Origin: Amphirosellinia nigrospora
Taxonomy: Eukaryota > Ascomycota > Sordariomycetes > Xylariales > Xylariaceae
Reading direction: 5' to 3'
Assembly (NCBI GenBank): GCA_004123355.1
Contig: SCHM01000001.1
Location: 7,202,193-7,266,192, forward strand
Length of the DNA: 64,000 nt
In this document: one piece after another, positions 11,206 through 23,521 of the stretch
Numbering within the stretch: the stretch's first letter is position 1
Layout of the letters: each line of letters starts with the position of its first letter
Position numbers and translations under genes: made by a program
The notes under the pieces: generated by a model
Seen by the model: only the letters and a program-made list of their open reading frames with translations
Told to the model about the DNA's origin: nothing
The model's database searches: none

Positions 11206-14200
11206 TATTATCACTTCACACAAACCTGAAGTGTAACATGCCTTTTCGCAACCAGAACCAAAGGATTTCAAATCAAAAATTTTCTGATACGCGTTTCGAG
11301 CTCTGCTCCAGAGTTGATTCAGATACGACGACGCCACGACACCCTTTTTCCCTTTGACACCGACTAACATTGTACTCGACATTTTTTGATTAGGCCTGTG
11401 GACGCCGTTCGAAAGGAGCAGCAAGATATATTTTTAGGTTATGCCTCGAGTCAATACTATAATACTACGCCCTTCCCTCATCCTTTGCTCGTTGACTCAG
11501 AGCAGCGAGCTGAGGCTTTAAGCGACTACCAAACTGAATCTTCTGTTGCGGCGCCCAACCGCAAGCACCAGCGCATCCCCTCCGGAGTGCAAACCTCTCT
11601 CGGCCGAATATACGATACCCAGGCAAGGTGTGATCGTGCGGCCATCACTTATTCATTCGTGAACTGGATTTCTCATTCCCAGCTTATTGATATACGGATT
11701 ACGATGTGTACTCGCACTCGATGAGCCTGTTCATATTGTCTGGTCTTTTTGTCGAAAATTATGTTTTCGTGCGTCTGTTTCTTGTTTTTGCCTTTACTGA
11801 CCCCGGCCTCCGCACGGTAGATGGAGTGATGCATCTCTATATTCTTTCCGATGATACAAAAAGATATCATGGTTGAGTGGGTGAGGGGAAGGATAGTCAA
11901 TGTTGACTGTCGGGATGAGATGGATTGTCACACTATGTGGCTTTTGATGATAATTGGTACTGCTGCTAGGTCCGTTTCTAACCGTCTGTTCACGTCTCAC
12001 TGTTTTGCTCGTCGCGACAGAGGCAAGATGGGATGGGCCCTAGCTTTCGAAGTCAGAGGAGGAGGAAGAAGAGTAACGGAACTGGCGTCACGGCGGCCCT
12101 TTTACTTTACTGCTTGTACCATAGCCATGCCATACGAATGCCAAAATCGTCTCAAAGATGTGATGCGTTAACTGCCTCGTCCAATATGTGTTAACGAGTT
12201 CCCCGGCCTTCAGTGGAACGAACAAAATAACACAAATATAGCATGATAACTACCAGCAAACAAATGCCTTGTGCTCGGCATGTTTGCCTGGTTGTCACAT
12301 TTGTTGTGTGTTTCCGGACGGCGTCATCTCCTCATACAGTGCAGCAATAGTCTCACGCTAATGCTCAATATACAGGTTGAGACGCTCAAAAGGCCACCAC
12401 ATCCCCCAGATACAATAGTAGAAGCGCTCTCGGAAATTGTTGGCACGAGGACGAAAGTAGACACGCAGCCCTACGTATCATCAACGTTGTTTCTTCCGCC
12501 CGTCTTGGTGCTTTTCGGCGCAGGAGGGGGGGGAAAGATGCTCAGCGTAGATATTGACTCGAATCAATCTTCGCCTCATACGATCGGTTAACTATATCGG
12601 TAGACTTGGAAGCTACGACGAGTCGGTTTAGATGCAATTAATGATAGGATCAGTGTAGCTTTGACAATTCGTCTCGATAGAAAGGGAGAGAGTTGAATGC
12701 GGTTCGTGTCTAAATTCAAATCCATTAGTCAATGACCTTGAATACAATGCCATCTTTCATCGAAGGCATTCCGATACTCGCCCTCGAGCACTGATCAGAT
12801 ATTAGATTGCCAAGTATCGTTTTCGCTTGAAAGGTGGGCGCCAGTATATCCTTTCCCGATCTCGTCTTAGTTCAGATCGTCGTCTGTAGCGTGGAAGGCT
12901 GCAATGGATGTGGTGATTGTGCTGCGTCACCATATAATATAGTATGGTTGGTTTGATGACTAATTTTGCTACGTCGTCAATGGTTGAACCAGGCTAGGTT
13001 TGTAGAGGAACGAATCTCTCCCACGACAAATACAATAGCAGCATCGCCTTCCTACATCCCGAGGGCATGGTACGATGTGAAAGTTGTAAGATTATGTTAC
13101 TATATTGAAACCGCTAGAAACAAACTCTTGTGTTTTTGCTTTTTTCTCTCCTGCCAATGATCCCATTTGCCGTCAATCAAGGGATATTTTTCGCCTAGAT
13201 AAAATGACCGTTTACGGCTACGAATTCTATATTTATAGTCACATGCCAAGTTCATACACCGGAGAGATTATGTCTTGTGACTTTGAATAGGTAAGGGATG
13301 TGGTACCTAGGTAGGTGACGTATATTTCATGGCGTTCTCCTCTGCAAAGTTTATGCGCTTACGAATTAGAATTAGTCGGTTAGAATCATGAGACAGACCT
13401 AATTTTCCCTCCTGTACGGGCTTCGTACGTAGTAAGGCTGTCCACCTAAACTAGTGTAAGGTATCCCTAGCAACAAAGCCAAGTAACGGCGCTCGTACGG
13501 CAGTCAGTAAGTAGTGTGGGCTTTTCATGCAATGTGGGACGATCGTAATTTAGATCTCGCACGGATTCCGCACGGACGTGCCAACGAACGCGAACTGAAG
13601 AAGCTGACAGGCAAGGCTCACGACCGATACCTATTTATATCCTATGCTGAATGCGCTATGCAGTCCCTAGCGTAACGGCTGACAACGCATCTTTAGAAGA
13701 GCATCTCTCAACGTCGGCATGCTACTGGACCCCGAGATTTATACATAGGGAGAATGCAGTAGTCCGATTTTGTCTCTTATTGGTCTATAGTTAGGTATTA
13801 TTAGATAATCCATAGGTAGTATGTCTCAGCTGTATATGTAGAGCTTTGCGAAAATATGTTTTTTTTCGTCCGAAGTTCTACTTGAAACACCCTTTCGTCC
13901 CCCATCCGCTGAATCCCAATGCATCGGTAGTTCGAATTTATCCGGGACTCTATCGAGCTAACTCTGTTGAACGAATATGACCTCTCACTCGATGTCCCCT
14001 CACGAGACAGCCCCCACTCGCACACACTTGCTCTCCTGAGACGTACAAACGTATCGGCGGATAGGCTAATAAGATGTGAACTATACATGGGACAAACTTA
14101 TAGGCAATATTAGTGTATATCGGGGCCACAGCATTCCATCTCGGGGTCCGAATGCACGTGGCATGGCCACGTGCTGTCCGACACAAACAAGTTTTGCCGC

Positions 14201-16287
14201 CAACAAGGTGAGGGGAGGCGGAATCGTGCAAATGATACAGGTGTGACCTGTCATCTCCACGGCGGCAGCGCAACATCATTGAAGGATCCTTACATACATC
14301 CGTATGGCAGCGAACAACGCACGTGGTAGGCGAATTATTTTCAATTTATTTGGGTGTGATATTCTATGGTCCGGACGGAAGATTGACTTTCCCAATATAC
14401 ACGTGTATAGAATCGACAAAAGCCGAATGTAGTACGACTCTAGGAGAAGTGCGCATTGTGTACTTGTAGTAGTCTATCAGAGTACTTGGCAGCATCTCCT
14501 CCACCACTCGAAAGGCGCCAGCCAAAGAGGTGGTGTGAAAGAAGCAGATCTCCATGGCCTTGGTGTTCAGGTGATTGGATACTCGATGGCCGACAGCTTA
14601 CAGGCGAGAACAAGTGAGGCCTTGCTCTCACTAGTGTAGTGTATATCGTGAGCCAACCCTGGCAACCCCTGATTATCACCGCCACACACCCCTGTAGACA
14701 CGGTTACACTATTTGTGAATGATGCCTGGCAAGGCTGTTGAAATTAGTGTACGAGTGCAAGATTCGAAGACCGAGCTTGGGCAGGCCTTGGGTAGCAATG
14801 TTGTGTTCAGTGTCGTATGTCTTATGAGGTTGCGTCGTACTGGCTGACGCGCGGTACTGCACGAGAGAACGCCTCAGTTCTAGATGCCGGAGCCCGACAT
14901 AATCGGCCAGTTCCATTGCATTTTGCCCCCCCTTGGCTTGAAAGCGGTGTGTGGCGGTACCCGTGCTTCTCCGGCGACGGCGGTGGAAATTGATAAAAAT
15001 AGAGGTGACCTGAACCCCTGCCCGCCTTCTAGAGCACGTGTTTACGTGCCCATCGCCTCCATCCGTCCAGGCCACGTACTTGTATACTGCGTAGGGCCTT
15101 CAGCTCGTGTTGTGCTGTAAGTGCACTGCAACCTTCTTGGTACGGGTATACCGATCGGAAGTGGCAAGACGAACTATTTAGCAAAAGGACACTAGAAAAG
15201 TAACAATTGCATGGGTAAGTAAGACATTGTACTATTGTGGTAATTGGGATATACTCCCGCCCGTTCAGGTATCAACACGATATTGATGACGGTACCTTTG
15301 ATGGAGGATTAGAGTATGATATTAATGATATGAACGATAATAATAGCGAAAAGGAAGACAGATAGAAGGAATGCACTACAACATAAGATTCAAGATTCAT
15401 GCAAATCGTGTCGGTAGGTACTGTACCTAATGCACACTACATGGGGGATTACCGAGTGTCAGTCACGGTCAGTAGATGATGTAGATAGAGCGGTGAGATA
15501 CCTGACAACAATACCTACGCGAGTCGGAGGTCCAGCCCTTCAATCACAATCGTGCCATGATCAGTACCATGATATTACTCTATCGGGTGCTAGCGCATCC
15601 ACGAAAACGGTTCGTGGGCGAATCCTGCGAATCCCGGGCTGTCCGCCGCAAACCGTCACAGCATGATACCCAATCCGGCCAAGCGCGCTCCTGCTTTCGG
15701 GCGGGCGCCGCGAGAAGGCGAGAGGGCTTTGTTCGGCGCGTTTCGGCTAGCACTTTCACGGCACTCGTTGTTTCCACAGCGCTTCCTCGGGAATGGGTGA
15801 ACCCCTAATTTTATGTGGTACGTATTTATTTTATGGATTTATTTTATGGATCGCCGTGATAATTTGCATCAAAAGACCCATGCTCCACGTGCCTTTACAC
15901 CACACTACACCACACTTACACTACACTACACTACACTACTTTTCCCCCTCCTTCTTTTCTCCGAACCTGAAACACCTTGACACAAAGCAGCCAGGCCATT
16001 CTCACGCTCACTGGTCTGCCCAGTCTGCCCTGGCTTTCATCCCGGCTCCCACCCCGGCGCCCCTGACGTCGACCAGCCCCGATTAGGCATTGTTCCAGAA
16101 TCTGTGCCACCAAGCATTGTGCCGCCAACAATCCAAACAGGCAAAAACAATCTGGGACAAGCCCAACTGAATTCGTCGTGCTAGTCCACCGCCGCTGCGC
16201 AGGATTCTTCCCTCTCATTTTATATATCCCCGTGCCCACCACGCCCACCGACACCGCCGCCCGCCCTCTCGCTTTTCTGCTTCCATC
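11206..16287. other. 5-kb gene-free interval
   Basis: I found no protein gene that I can support here on either strand. Open frames reach 100-120 codons (for example 11386-11724, 11851-12171 and 14704-15075 on the reverse strand) but lack recognisable motifs. The first few hundred bases are G-beta 3' UTR. The last few hundred (about 15890-16287) are the pyrimidine-rich promoter and leader of the phosducin-like gene. A non-coding RNA cannot be excluded. Confidence 0.5.
15897..15940. repeat. ACTAC/ACACT short tandem repeat
   Basis: Imperfect 5-bp repetition (CACTA and CACCA variants) just upstream of the pyrimidine-rich leader of the phosducin-like gene. Likely slippage-derived. Confidence 0.7.
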
Positions 16288-17229
16288 ATGACTTCGACCT
16301 CCTTCAACAATAACCCCACTCCTGCTCAGGAAGAATTCCAGAATTTCCTCGACGACAATACCGACAAGGGACCACGCGTACACCCAGAGGACAGGGACGA
16401 CCACGACAAAGACAGCAACCACAGCGACCAGGACGAAGAGGACAGCTACCGTGACGCCCAGATCGCCGAAGCCATGCGTGCGCCCGCCATACGATCTGGC
16501 GAGATGAAGCTGCCGCCCGCTAGTTTCGACTCGGGTCGTGCCACCGGCGTCAAGGGTGTCATCGCCGACGCCAGGGCCTATGAGCAGGCTCGTCAAGGCA
16601 AGTGGCGGAGCAAGGTCGGCGCTGTGCGCCGCTCCGTCATGGGTCTATCACTCGCCGACCGACAGGCGGCCACCAATGTTTCGAGTCCCGCCGACAGCGA
16701 GGATGATCGGGACTCGGACGAAGAGGCCTTTCTGCGACAGTGGCGCGAGGCACGACGGCTTGAGCTGGAGAACGAGTCCAAGAACGGCGTGCGGAGTCGC
16801 CGGACGAGTCCCAGTCCTCGCATGTTTGGCCGTTTCGATACTGTGGATGCATTGGGTTATCTCGACGCCATCGAAAAAGTTGGCAGGAGACAGTTGTCGT
16901 CGTGTTTGTCTACGACCACGAGGTGAGTAAACAGTTCATCGGCCCACACGCTACGGCATGTCCATGCTAACTCGAACGACAGTGCCAGGTGTCGGGAATG
17001 ACGGAGTCGGCTTTGCGCCCTCTCGTTGCCGCCTATCCTCACATTCACTTTGTCAAGGTGCACTACGAGGACATTGAGTTTGATAACGCCGCCGTCCCAC
17101 GGTTCTCGCGTATCGGAACCAAGGAGACCTCTTTGCCAATCTAACTGGCATCATTGACATGATTCCGGACGAAGAAGAATTCGGTACGACTCGCTAAAAA
17201 CGGTGCTACAACGCAATGGTGTCTTATGA
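16288..17229 (+). CDS. bdm-1: phosducin-like protein (BDM-1 type, thioredoxin-fold G-beta chaperone)
   Basis: Phosducin-like proteins help assemble G-beta/gamma; loss of BDM-1 in Cryphonectria mimics loss of G-beta. The N-terminal half is acidic and disordered (DDHDKDSNHSDQDEEDS). It is followed by the phosducin signature GVKGVIADARAYEQAR and a helical linker, then the thioredoxin-like domain starting at FGRFDTVDALGYLDAIEKV. After one intron (about 16922-16982) come QVSGMTESALRPLVAAYP, HFVKVHYEDIEFDNAAVP, GDLFANLTGIIDMIPDEEEF and the C-terminus SLKTVLQRNGVL. Single missing bases are inferred near 16886 (GG run), 17100 and 17184. Each restores the expected family sequence, so the fold appears complete. 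It is the next gene downstream of G-beta, on the same strand. Confidence 0.9.
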
Positions 17230-20200
17230 AGCGATGATGCTCGATAAGCAGCTCGCGTTATACACTACACCTTGTTGCCTCGACGTGTATCTTTCTCACA
17301 CCAACCACCGGCTGTGCCACTATTTGATTTCACGACTTCATCTTTTTTTCATTACTCGTTTTAATAGCTGCTCCGATTACGTCCGGGGCCTGCAAGCATA
17401 CCTCGATTGATACCCATAAAATTCGGTTTGGTAAAGGGAGAGCGGGGCTATCAGATGATGGAATGAGCTTTGGGACAACTGGGAGCTCGGATGCTCTAAT
17501 TGTATCCTCGTATGAGGTCCAACCTTATGACCAGTCCTTTGGCTTACTAAGCCTCAGGTAATGCGACGGGGGACGATACCCAGGGAGTTGGTCAGTGAAA
17601 CGGGCGTCATAGGATAGATGGGTATAAAAAACGAGGCCACAAAGCCTCTTGCTTCAAGCTGCCCTAGGCCAGGAGTTCAGGCTGAGGAAACCAATAGATA
17701 TGACTTAGAAATCCATATCAACAAGTGGGTTCGTTGATACCTTCACGCCCGTTCGTTTTTATGTTGGGCTCCTGTGACACGCTGTACTAAAGTATTCATA
17801 TTGAAGTGTACGTTCTGCGCTAAATTTAAGGTTACGGCTACTCTGCGACGGCATTGTCAGCTTAATTTTTACGTTGGGGAATGCGACATCTTTGGATAAT
17901 TTATAATTGAATGATAGGGTGCCTTGAAGTAAGGAAAGAGAGTAGGGTAAGGGACAGGTATCATACAAGGTCATAGATGGTGTCTTCCATTCGAGACCAG
18001 TCTCGGTAGATCGCCTAGATCAATGCGCATTATCGTAGGTTATTGATAACAATTGGCCTGAACTAGACGGCCCCATAAAATATAGGAACCTTGATGCGAA
18101 TATTTGGCTGAGTTCTGTACACGTAGGTAGGGTTGGGTAGTGAGTTTTTGGAGATGGGATGCGCATTATTGGCTATCTTGGCCAAACCCTACTTGTCAAG
18201 TAACGCGTAACTAACTATAGGTATACCAAAGACCAACACCAACCCTGCGAACAAGCGTATCATGTACAGCCAACCCGTTTCATTTACAAGAAAAAGGAGG
18301 GGGGATAGGTTGGGAAATGGGGCGGGTTTAACATTTCGAATTTGGTTCGGACCTGAATAAGACGAGGCTAGATATATATACCTGAACTGCAGGCGAATAA
18401 GAGGCCAAGATGGAAAAGATACGGGTGTACCCGAGTGGGCACCTGAGTCGGATCCGATAAGGCTCAGCTTGGGTTACTGCAGAGGCCGCAGGTGGGCACG
18501 ACGACATGCACGTGAGTGGTCATCTTCCCACGCTGTTTCACTATCAACCCCGCCATCGTCAGCTATCATGTCCATTTACCATTCAATGCGAATGACCATC
18601 CATCACCACCGACGATGAATTCACGACGACGGCAAGGCGATGATTCACTGTTGGCCGTTTCCCACTTGCCACCTTAGAAAGCTAAACCTAGTTTCCCCTG
18701 GCCACTTGTCCATTTGATGCGAGGTGCTGTGTTCAACTGCATCTAGGCATTCTGTTCAAGGTTGATCGTATATTGACCCTTCCCACCTACATATGCACCT
18801 TGGTAGATATAGCGCGACTTGTTAGGTATCCACAGTGGTGTATGTAGACATGGGACTTCACTTATATACCGATATACTGTATCTTAAAGCGCTGTAAGAG
18901 CTCTCTACATGTAGGTAGGTAAGTACTTACTTGGTAGGCGCAACAGCGCCCTCCTGCTTATCTGCGCTGGTCACCAGGCGGTCCTCGCATTTGACTAGTT
19001 ACCCACCTAGGTAGGATCTTGAGGTACCCTTACCTACCCCTCTACCTCTACCACCACCACCGCCGCCGCCACCGCCACCACCACACACACTTTACTACCT
19101 ACCTCTAATAACCTTGAGCAACTTCTTCCATCCTTCCCAAGCCGCGCAGGCCGTGAAAAATATCTGGGTTTGCCTTTATTACTAGGTATTATTCTACCCA
19201 ACGCTCCTTGGGCCAAGGTATTGATCTGCCGCGTCTCCTACCCCTGCTCATGCTGCTATATATGTCAGCCAGCGGTAACTCATCCCGCTACAGCTACAGC
19301 CCACTCGGACTTGGACGGACGCTTACCATCTACAAGTATCATGAACAACAGCCGCCGCTCTAGAAGCTAATCGCATCACTACGGCTTCGTTCACTCTTCA
19401 GGTCAGGTAAGCCATTGTCCACTTGAATCTCTACCTACCCAGGCCTGCCTTAGACTTTAGTACCTAGAGGTGTGTGCCATGCTTTCTCCTCCACCTCCAT
19501 GTCTACATCAATACCTACATACCTACCTCAGGTATGTATGTACCTTACCTCCTAACAACCCCTCCATGCTCCCCTCACCCTCCTTCCACCTAAAACACCA
19601 GGCAGCACACCTTGACACCTTAACACCTTATTCATCTGCACCCTCAGTCACGTAGGTCTATCTCTCTTTTCTCTCTCTCCTCTCTAATTTGGGAAGTCTA
19701 CACCATCACTACTACCACGCCTTTCCGCCTTTCCACGACCACCATTACAACTACAACATAATTGTAATCCGTAACCATCATTTCCTCCATCCGTTTCTAC
19801 ACACAGGTACGACCAAAACCGCCGTCACGGTCTCGACTTTGCTGCACTGTCCCTGATACACACCCACACATTTGCCTCCCATCGAACACGTCAGTACTAT
19901 AGCTTCTCTACGAGCTGTATCCATCCTCTTGTCCCCATCCCAGTCCGCAACCCGTCATACCACCGCCCTAGTTTGATTCTGCCTTGCCTAACTCGCCTAA
20001 CGCGACTTCAAGCAAGTCTGTCCATCCATCCATCAACACTTCTGCGCATCTAGTAGGCAGCCTGGACCGGACCCAAGTGCGCAACAGCTTAATCGTCGTT
20101 CAGGAAATACCTGCGCTATCTGTTATATATACGTGCTACTCGACTAACTATTCCTCGCTGATAGGCATTCGGCTCTCTGGTATACATCCTCGACTCCGAC

Positions 20201-20324
20201 CTCTGTCTCTGTTCTTATAACACACCTCAAGCCCAGAGCTCGTCATCCTTCGTTTGCTTAACCGGACCTGCGGTAAGCTCGAGGTATGACGTGATACGCC
20301 TACGGCTTTCTCTTTTATCACGTT
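17230..20324. other. 3.1-kb interval before the membrane-protein gene
   Basis: No supported gene. The region from about 18900 to 20324 is rich in TACCTAC words and CT-rich tracts and is probably promoter plus a long 5' leader of the next gene. Short open frames here look random. Confidence 0.5.
19050..19090. repeat. ACC/GCC trinucleotide microsatellite
   Basis: CCACCACCAC, then CGCCGCCGCC, then mixed ACC units running into a short CA run. Non-coding simple repeat upstream of the membrane-protein gene. Confidence 0.8.
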
Positions 20325-22257
20325 ATGGAACAGTCTGAGTCACCCGATAACAAACTAAGATCTGTTCGACCATCGCCGTCACAGCCTTCGTCTTCTACCT
20401 CGCTCCAGTCGACCCCCCGAATCGCCAACGGCGAGCCAAACCCCGAGCCTCTCCACGTTGAGGAGCTGTCCGACTCCGTTCTCTCCCTTCGATTCCCGAG
20501 GCCGGCAGGAAACCGCCAGTTGTCGAATTGGATATCCTCCAGCTCACCAGACATAATGCAACCAGGGAACATCCCAGACGTAGATCCCAGCCTGACTGAG
20601 CTGGGATACGACATAATCGGAACAGACGGAGAGAGCCAAGCTGAGTCCGTAGCAAGTTCCTTCGACTACCAGAAATCCGACGACATCCAAAGTCTTGCTG
20701 GCACCGATGTCGACACCGATTCATCCGATGACGAGGAAACCACCTTAAATGACACTACCATATCCGATGCCACTGTTGTTGAACACGCCGAGCACGCCAT
20801 GGCCGCTGAGACGGACACCCTAGATATGGTGGGCCGAAGCTTGGAAAATCCTACGAGCTTATCTCTATCCAACTTTTCCCCTTTTACATCCGTGGCTTAC
20901 CTGGACCACATTCGAACCCACGAGCCATCTGCAGTCATCCGGGGTCAACCCCCACTGTGGACGATGCATCACTCGTCGACCGAGAGACGTTGACAGGACC
21001 CTTGGCCGTCAAGGAGTCGGGCCATTCCAGTCCTCATTTGCCCAAGACGTCCCGAGACCGTGGGCCCCTTCAAACAATCCTCGGATATCTTCATGAAAAG
21101 CGACGAGCTTTAGCCGTACTGTCAAGTCTCTTGTTCATCTACGGCCTTGCGTTGGGCACCAAGTTTCTGTTGTTGGGCTCGCCAGCTCCCAGAGAGTTAT
21201 CCACTGTTCCAGTAGCGTCGGTCCCCATTGTTGTCCCCTCGGTTTCTGTCAAAACAACATATTCCGTCGCCACCCTAAACCGACCATTTCACAGACGTCC
21301 AATGCCCTGCAGACCGCGAGCTCCCCTAATGGTCTTATGTTCATTCCGTTTGGGAAAGATAATACGCAGACGAATGTCGCCACGAATCCTTCATCGGCAG
21401 CCGTCTGCTCAGCAGAGCTATCTGGCCGAGACAAGATTATCCTGAGGATTTCCCAGAGCATCAAGGCTTCCTGGCTCGCAAAAGATGCTATTTTGATCGC
21501 GGTGAGCCGTGGACTTCAAGACATCCCTACCAAGGTGTCTTCTGTCGATGAGGGTTTCATCATCCAAGTGCCTTTGAAGGAGGCGTATGGCGTGCTGGCT
21601 GTGACGATTGCGACGACTCACAAGCCATACATCAACGAGTCTTTCCGCATCAACTTTGGTATCTACAGATTTACAGAAGCACTCGATGCTGGCAAGCAAC
21701 TCGTCCGTGGATTTGCACAGAGAGTGGTCGACACTGTGAATGGGACAACATCGTGGGTCGAGGATACCTACATTCCTGCCTTGGATGTTGTGTCAAAGCA
21801 AGTCTGCGGCCAGACAGCGTCAGTCTCGGGTTCAGTTCTGCACGGCCTCCAAGAGGCGACAGACACCATCCTCGCCATTCCAAGTCGCCTCATTGCACAG
21901 ATCCAACATACCCTCGACGCCAAGGCGATCATCCGTCGTGTTGGCCAGTTACAGCTCGAATTAGCACGAGAAACGGATAATGTCCGCGATGAGCTAGGCA
22001 TGGCGGTGCTGAGGAGCCGGGTCAACTCTCGACTGCTGTGGCTGAAGTTGCAAGGGAAAGCCGAGGAGCGCAGGCAGTATTTGAGCAAGGTTGAGATCTT
22101 CCTAAAGGAGCAGCGTGCCCGGATTGAGTCGACTAGGACCGAAAGGGCCGAACGTACCAAGAAGCAGATCCGGGCTTGGCGCGAGCGGGACCGCCCCGTC
22201 GCATCAAAGGGTTCGTTCTGGAGTACCATGGGGGCATGGGCGGGGCTCGGAGTGTAG
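20325..22257 (+). CDS. unrecognised single-pass membrane protein
   Basis: About 645 residues, apparently intronless; I do not recognise the family. The first 220 residues are Ser/Asp/Glu-rich and probably disordered (SSPDIMQPGNIPDVDPS, DVDTDSSDDEETT). One hydrophobic segment of about 20 residues (AVLSSLLFIYGLALG and following) sits near residue 265. After it come a Ser/Thr/Pro linker, a region that looks folded (SGRDKIILRISQSIKASW, VDEGFIIQVPLKEAYGV) and a long basic coiled coil near the end (LKEQRARIESTRTERAERT). The topology resembles an ER or nuclear-envelope protein with an acidic N-terminal tail, but no location signal proves this. Frame changes near 20950 (run of five C) and between 21250 and 21300 (probably the AAAA run) are both one-base deletions. 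Confidence 0.75.
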
Positions 22258-23082
22258 TAGGTATCTGCATGGCACCATTATACCACATTGTTGTGTTCGG
22301 TTTGGGTGGAAGTTTGGCGTTGGGTCGGTTTCTCATGTTTTCATTTCCGTTTGCTGTCATGTCATCGATGCCCTTATGCCGTCCTCTACTCTTTACTCTC
22401 TGATACCATGCCAAGGCGAGTTCGATGTCTGGCGGCCACGTACGTAGTACGGAAGAAGCCGACGCTTTCCGCGCTTGCTATCGTTTTATCGTTGCTTTGG
22501 TTGTAGACAGCATAGAGGTCAAGATCAAGCGGGCTCTAGCCGAGACGTGAATAGGGGGGCATGTTGTCTCTTATTAGCCGCCGTGTCGACACGATAGTAC
22601 CTAGGAGAAGGCAAGACACATCTCAGACAATGTATCTAGCAACGTCGTCGGTGGGGGATCGGCGCCTTGCACGCTTTAGACAAGGTCAATCGTGATTCTA
22701 CACGCACAGATGGCCTATTATCATGTAATATGCATGGCATGCCTCGATTAGATACATAGGGCTAATATATCATAACTCTGCTCTTAAGCGATGATTATTT
22801 GCCTATCTGCCTACCGTTGTCTTCTAGAGCCAAATTATAAGAGTAAGCCCCGATAGAGTGAAAACAATCGTTCACCAGCATCGTTTTATCTTCCAGCTGG
22901 TTCGTACTTATACCCAAAGGGATAACACCAGAAAGAATAAAAAGTAATAATGTGGCCGATTACCAACCCAATTAACGCGCCTTGCCGAGTGCGTAGAGGT
23001 ATTATACAGCCCTTCACATGGGTGAGTCATCGACAAAAAAGACCTTGAAATTCTCTTTTTTGGCTGCATTCATAAACTTGTC

Positions 23083-23129
23083 AGACACACACATACACGC
23101 GCGCGCGCAGAGGGAGGGAGGGAGGGAGT
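23083..23129. repeat. CA, CG and GGGA compound microsatellite
   Basis: An ACACAC run passes into a short CGCGCG run and then four GGGA-type units. A CpG run this long would be unusual in a fungus that mutates methylated CpG heavily. Confidence 0.75.
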
Positions 23130-23448
23130 CCCCAGTACCATTAAGATATCTAGAGGCCTAGACGCCCTTACATTAAGTAGGTCACTCGAAGCAGGTTAGA
23201 TAATTGACTGTGTCGCGAAACTGGTGATTTGGAGTTTATTACAATTTAAAGAAAATCATGTGATATTATCAGCTAATCCCCTTAGAAGGAGAGGTACCAA
23301 GAAACGAAAAATACGCACAAGCACGTCTCCTATTTTAGAATTGTAAAACGCCGTTCTCGTCGTTTTCCTCGCAAGCTCTGAATTAAGTTCATATAACATT
23401 TTTATGTTTCCTCTTTCTCATCACAGCTGTGACTTCGGGGGCAGTTTA

Positions 23449-23521
23449 CACCTAGTTGTGATGAGGCAGAATCCCCACCTTGGCTGTGATGACATAAAAT
23501 TCCCACCTAGCTGTGATAATG
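23449..23521. repeat. degenerate 27-28 bp tandem repeat
   Basis: Three units starting CACCTAG or CACCTTG, each carrying a (T/C)TGTGAT core and ending in a C run: 23449-23475, 23476-23503, and a shorter third from 23504. A related TCACAGCTGTGA palindrome lies just upstream at 23421-23432. No protein is encoded. Confidence 0.7.
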
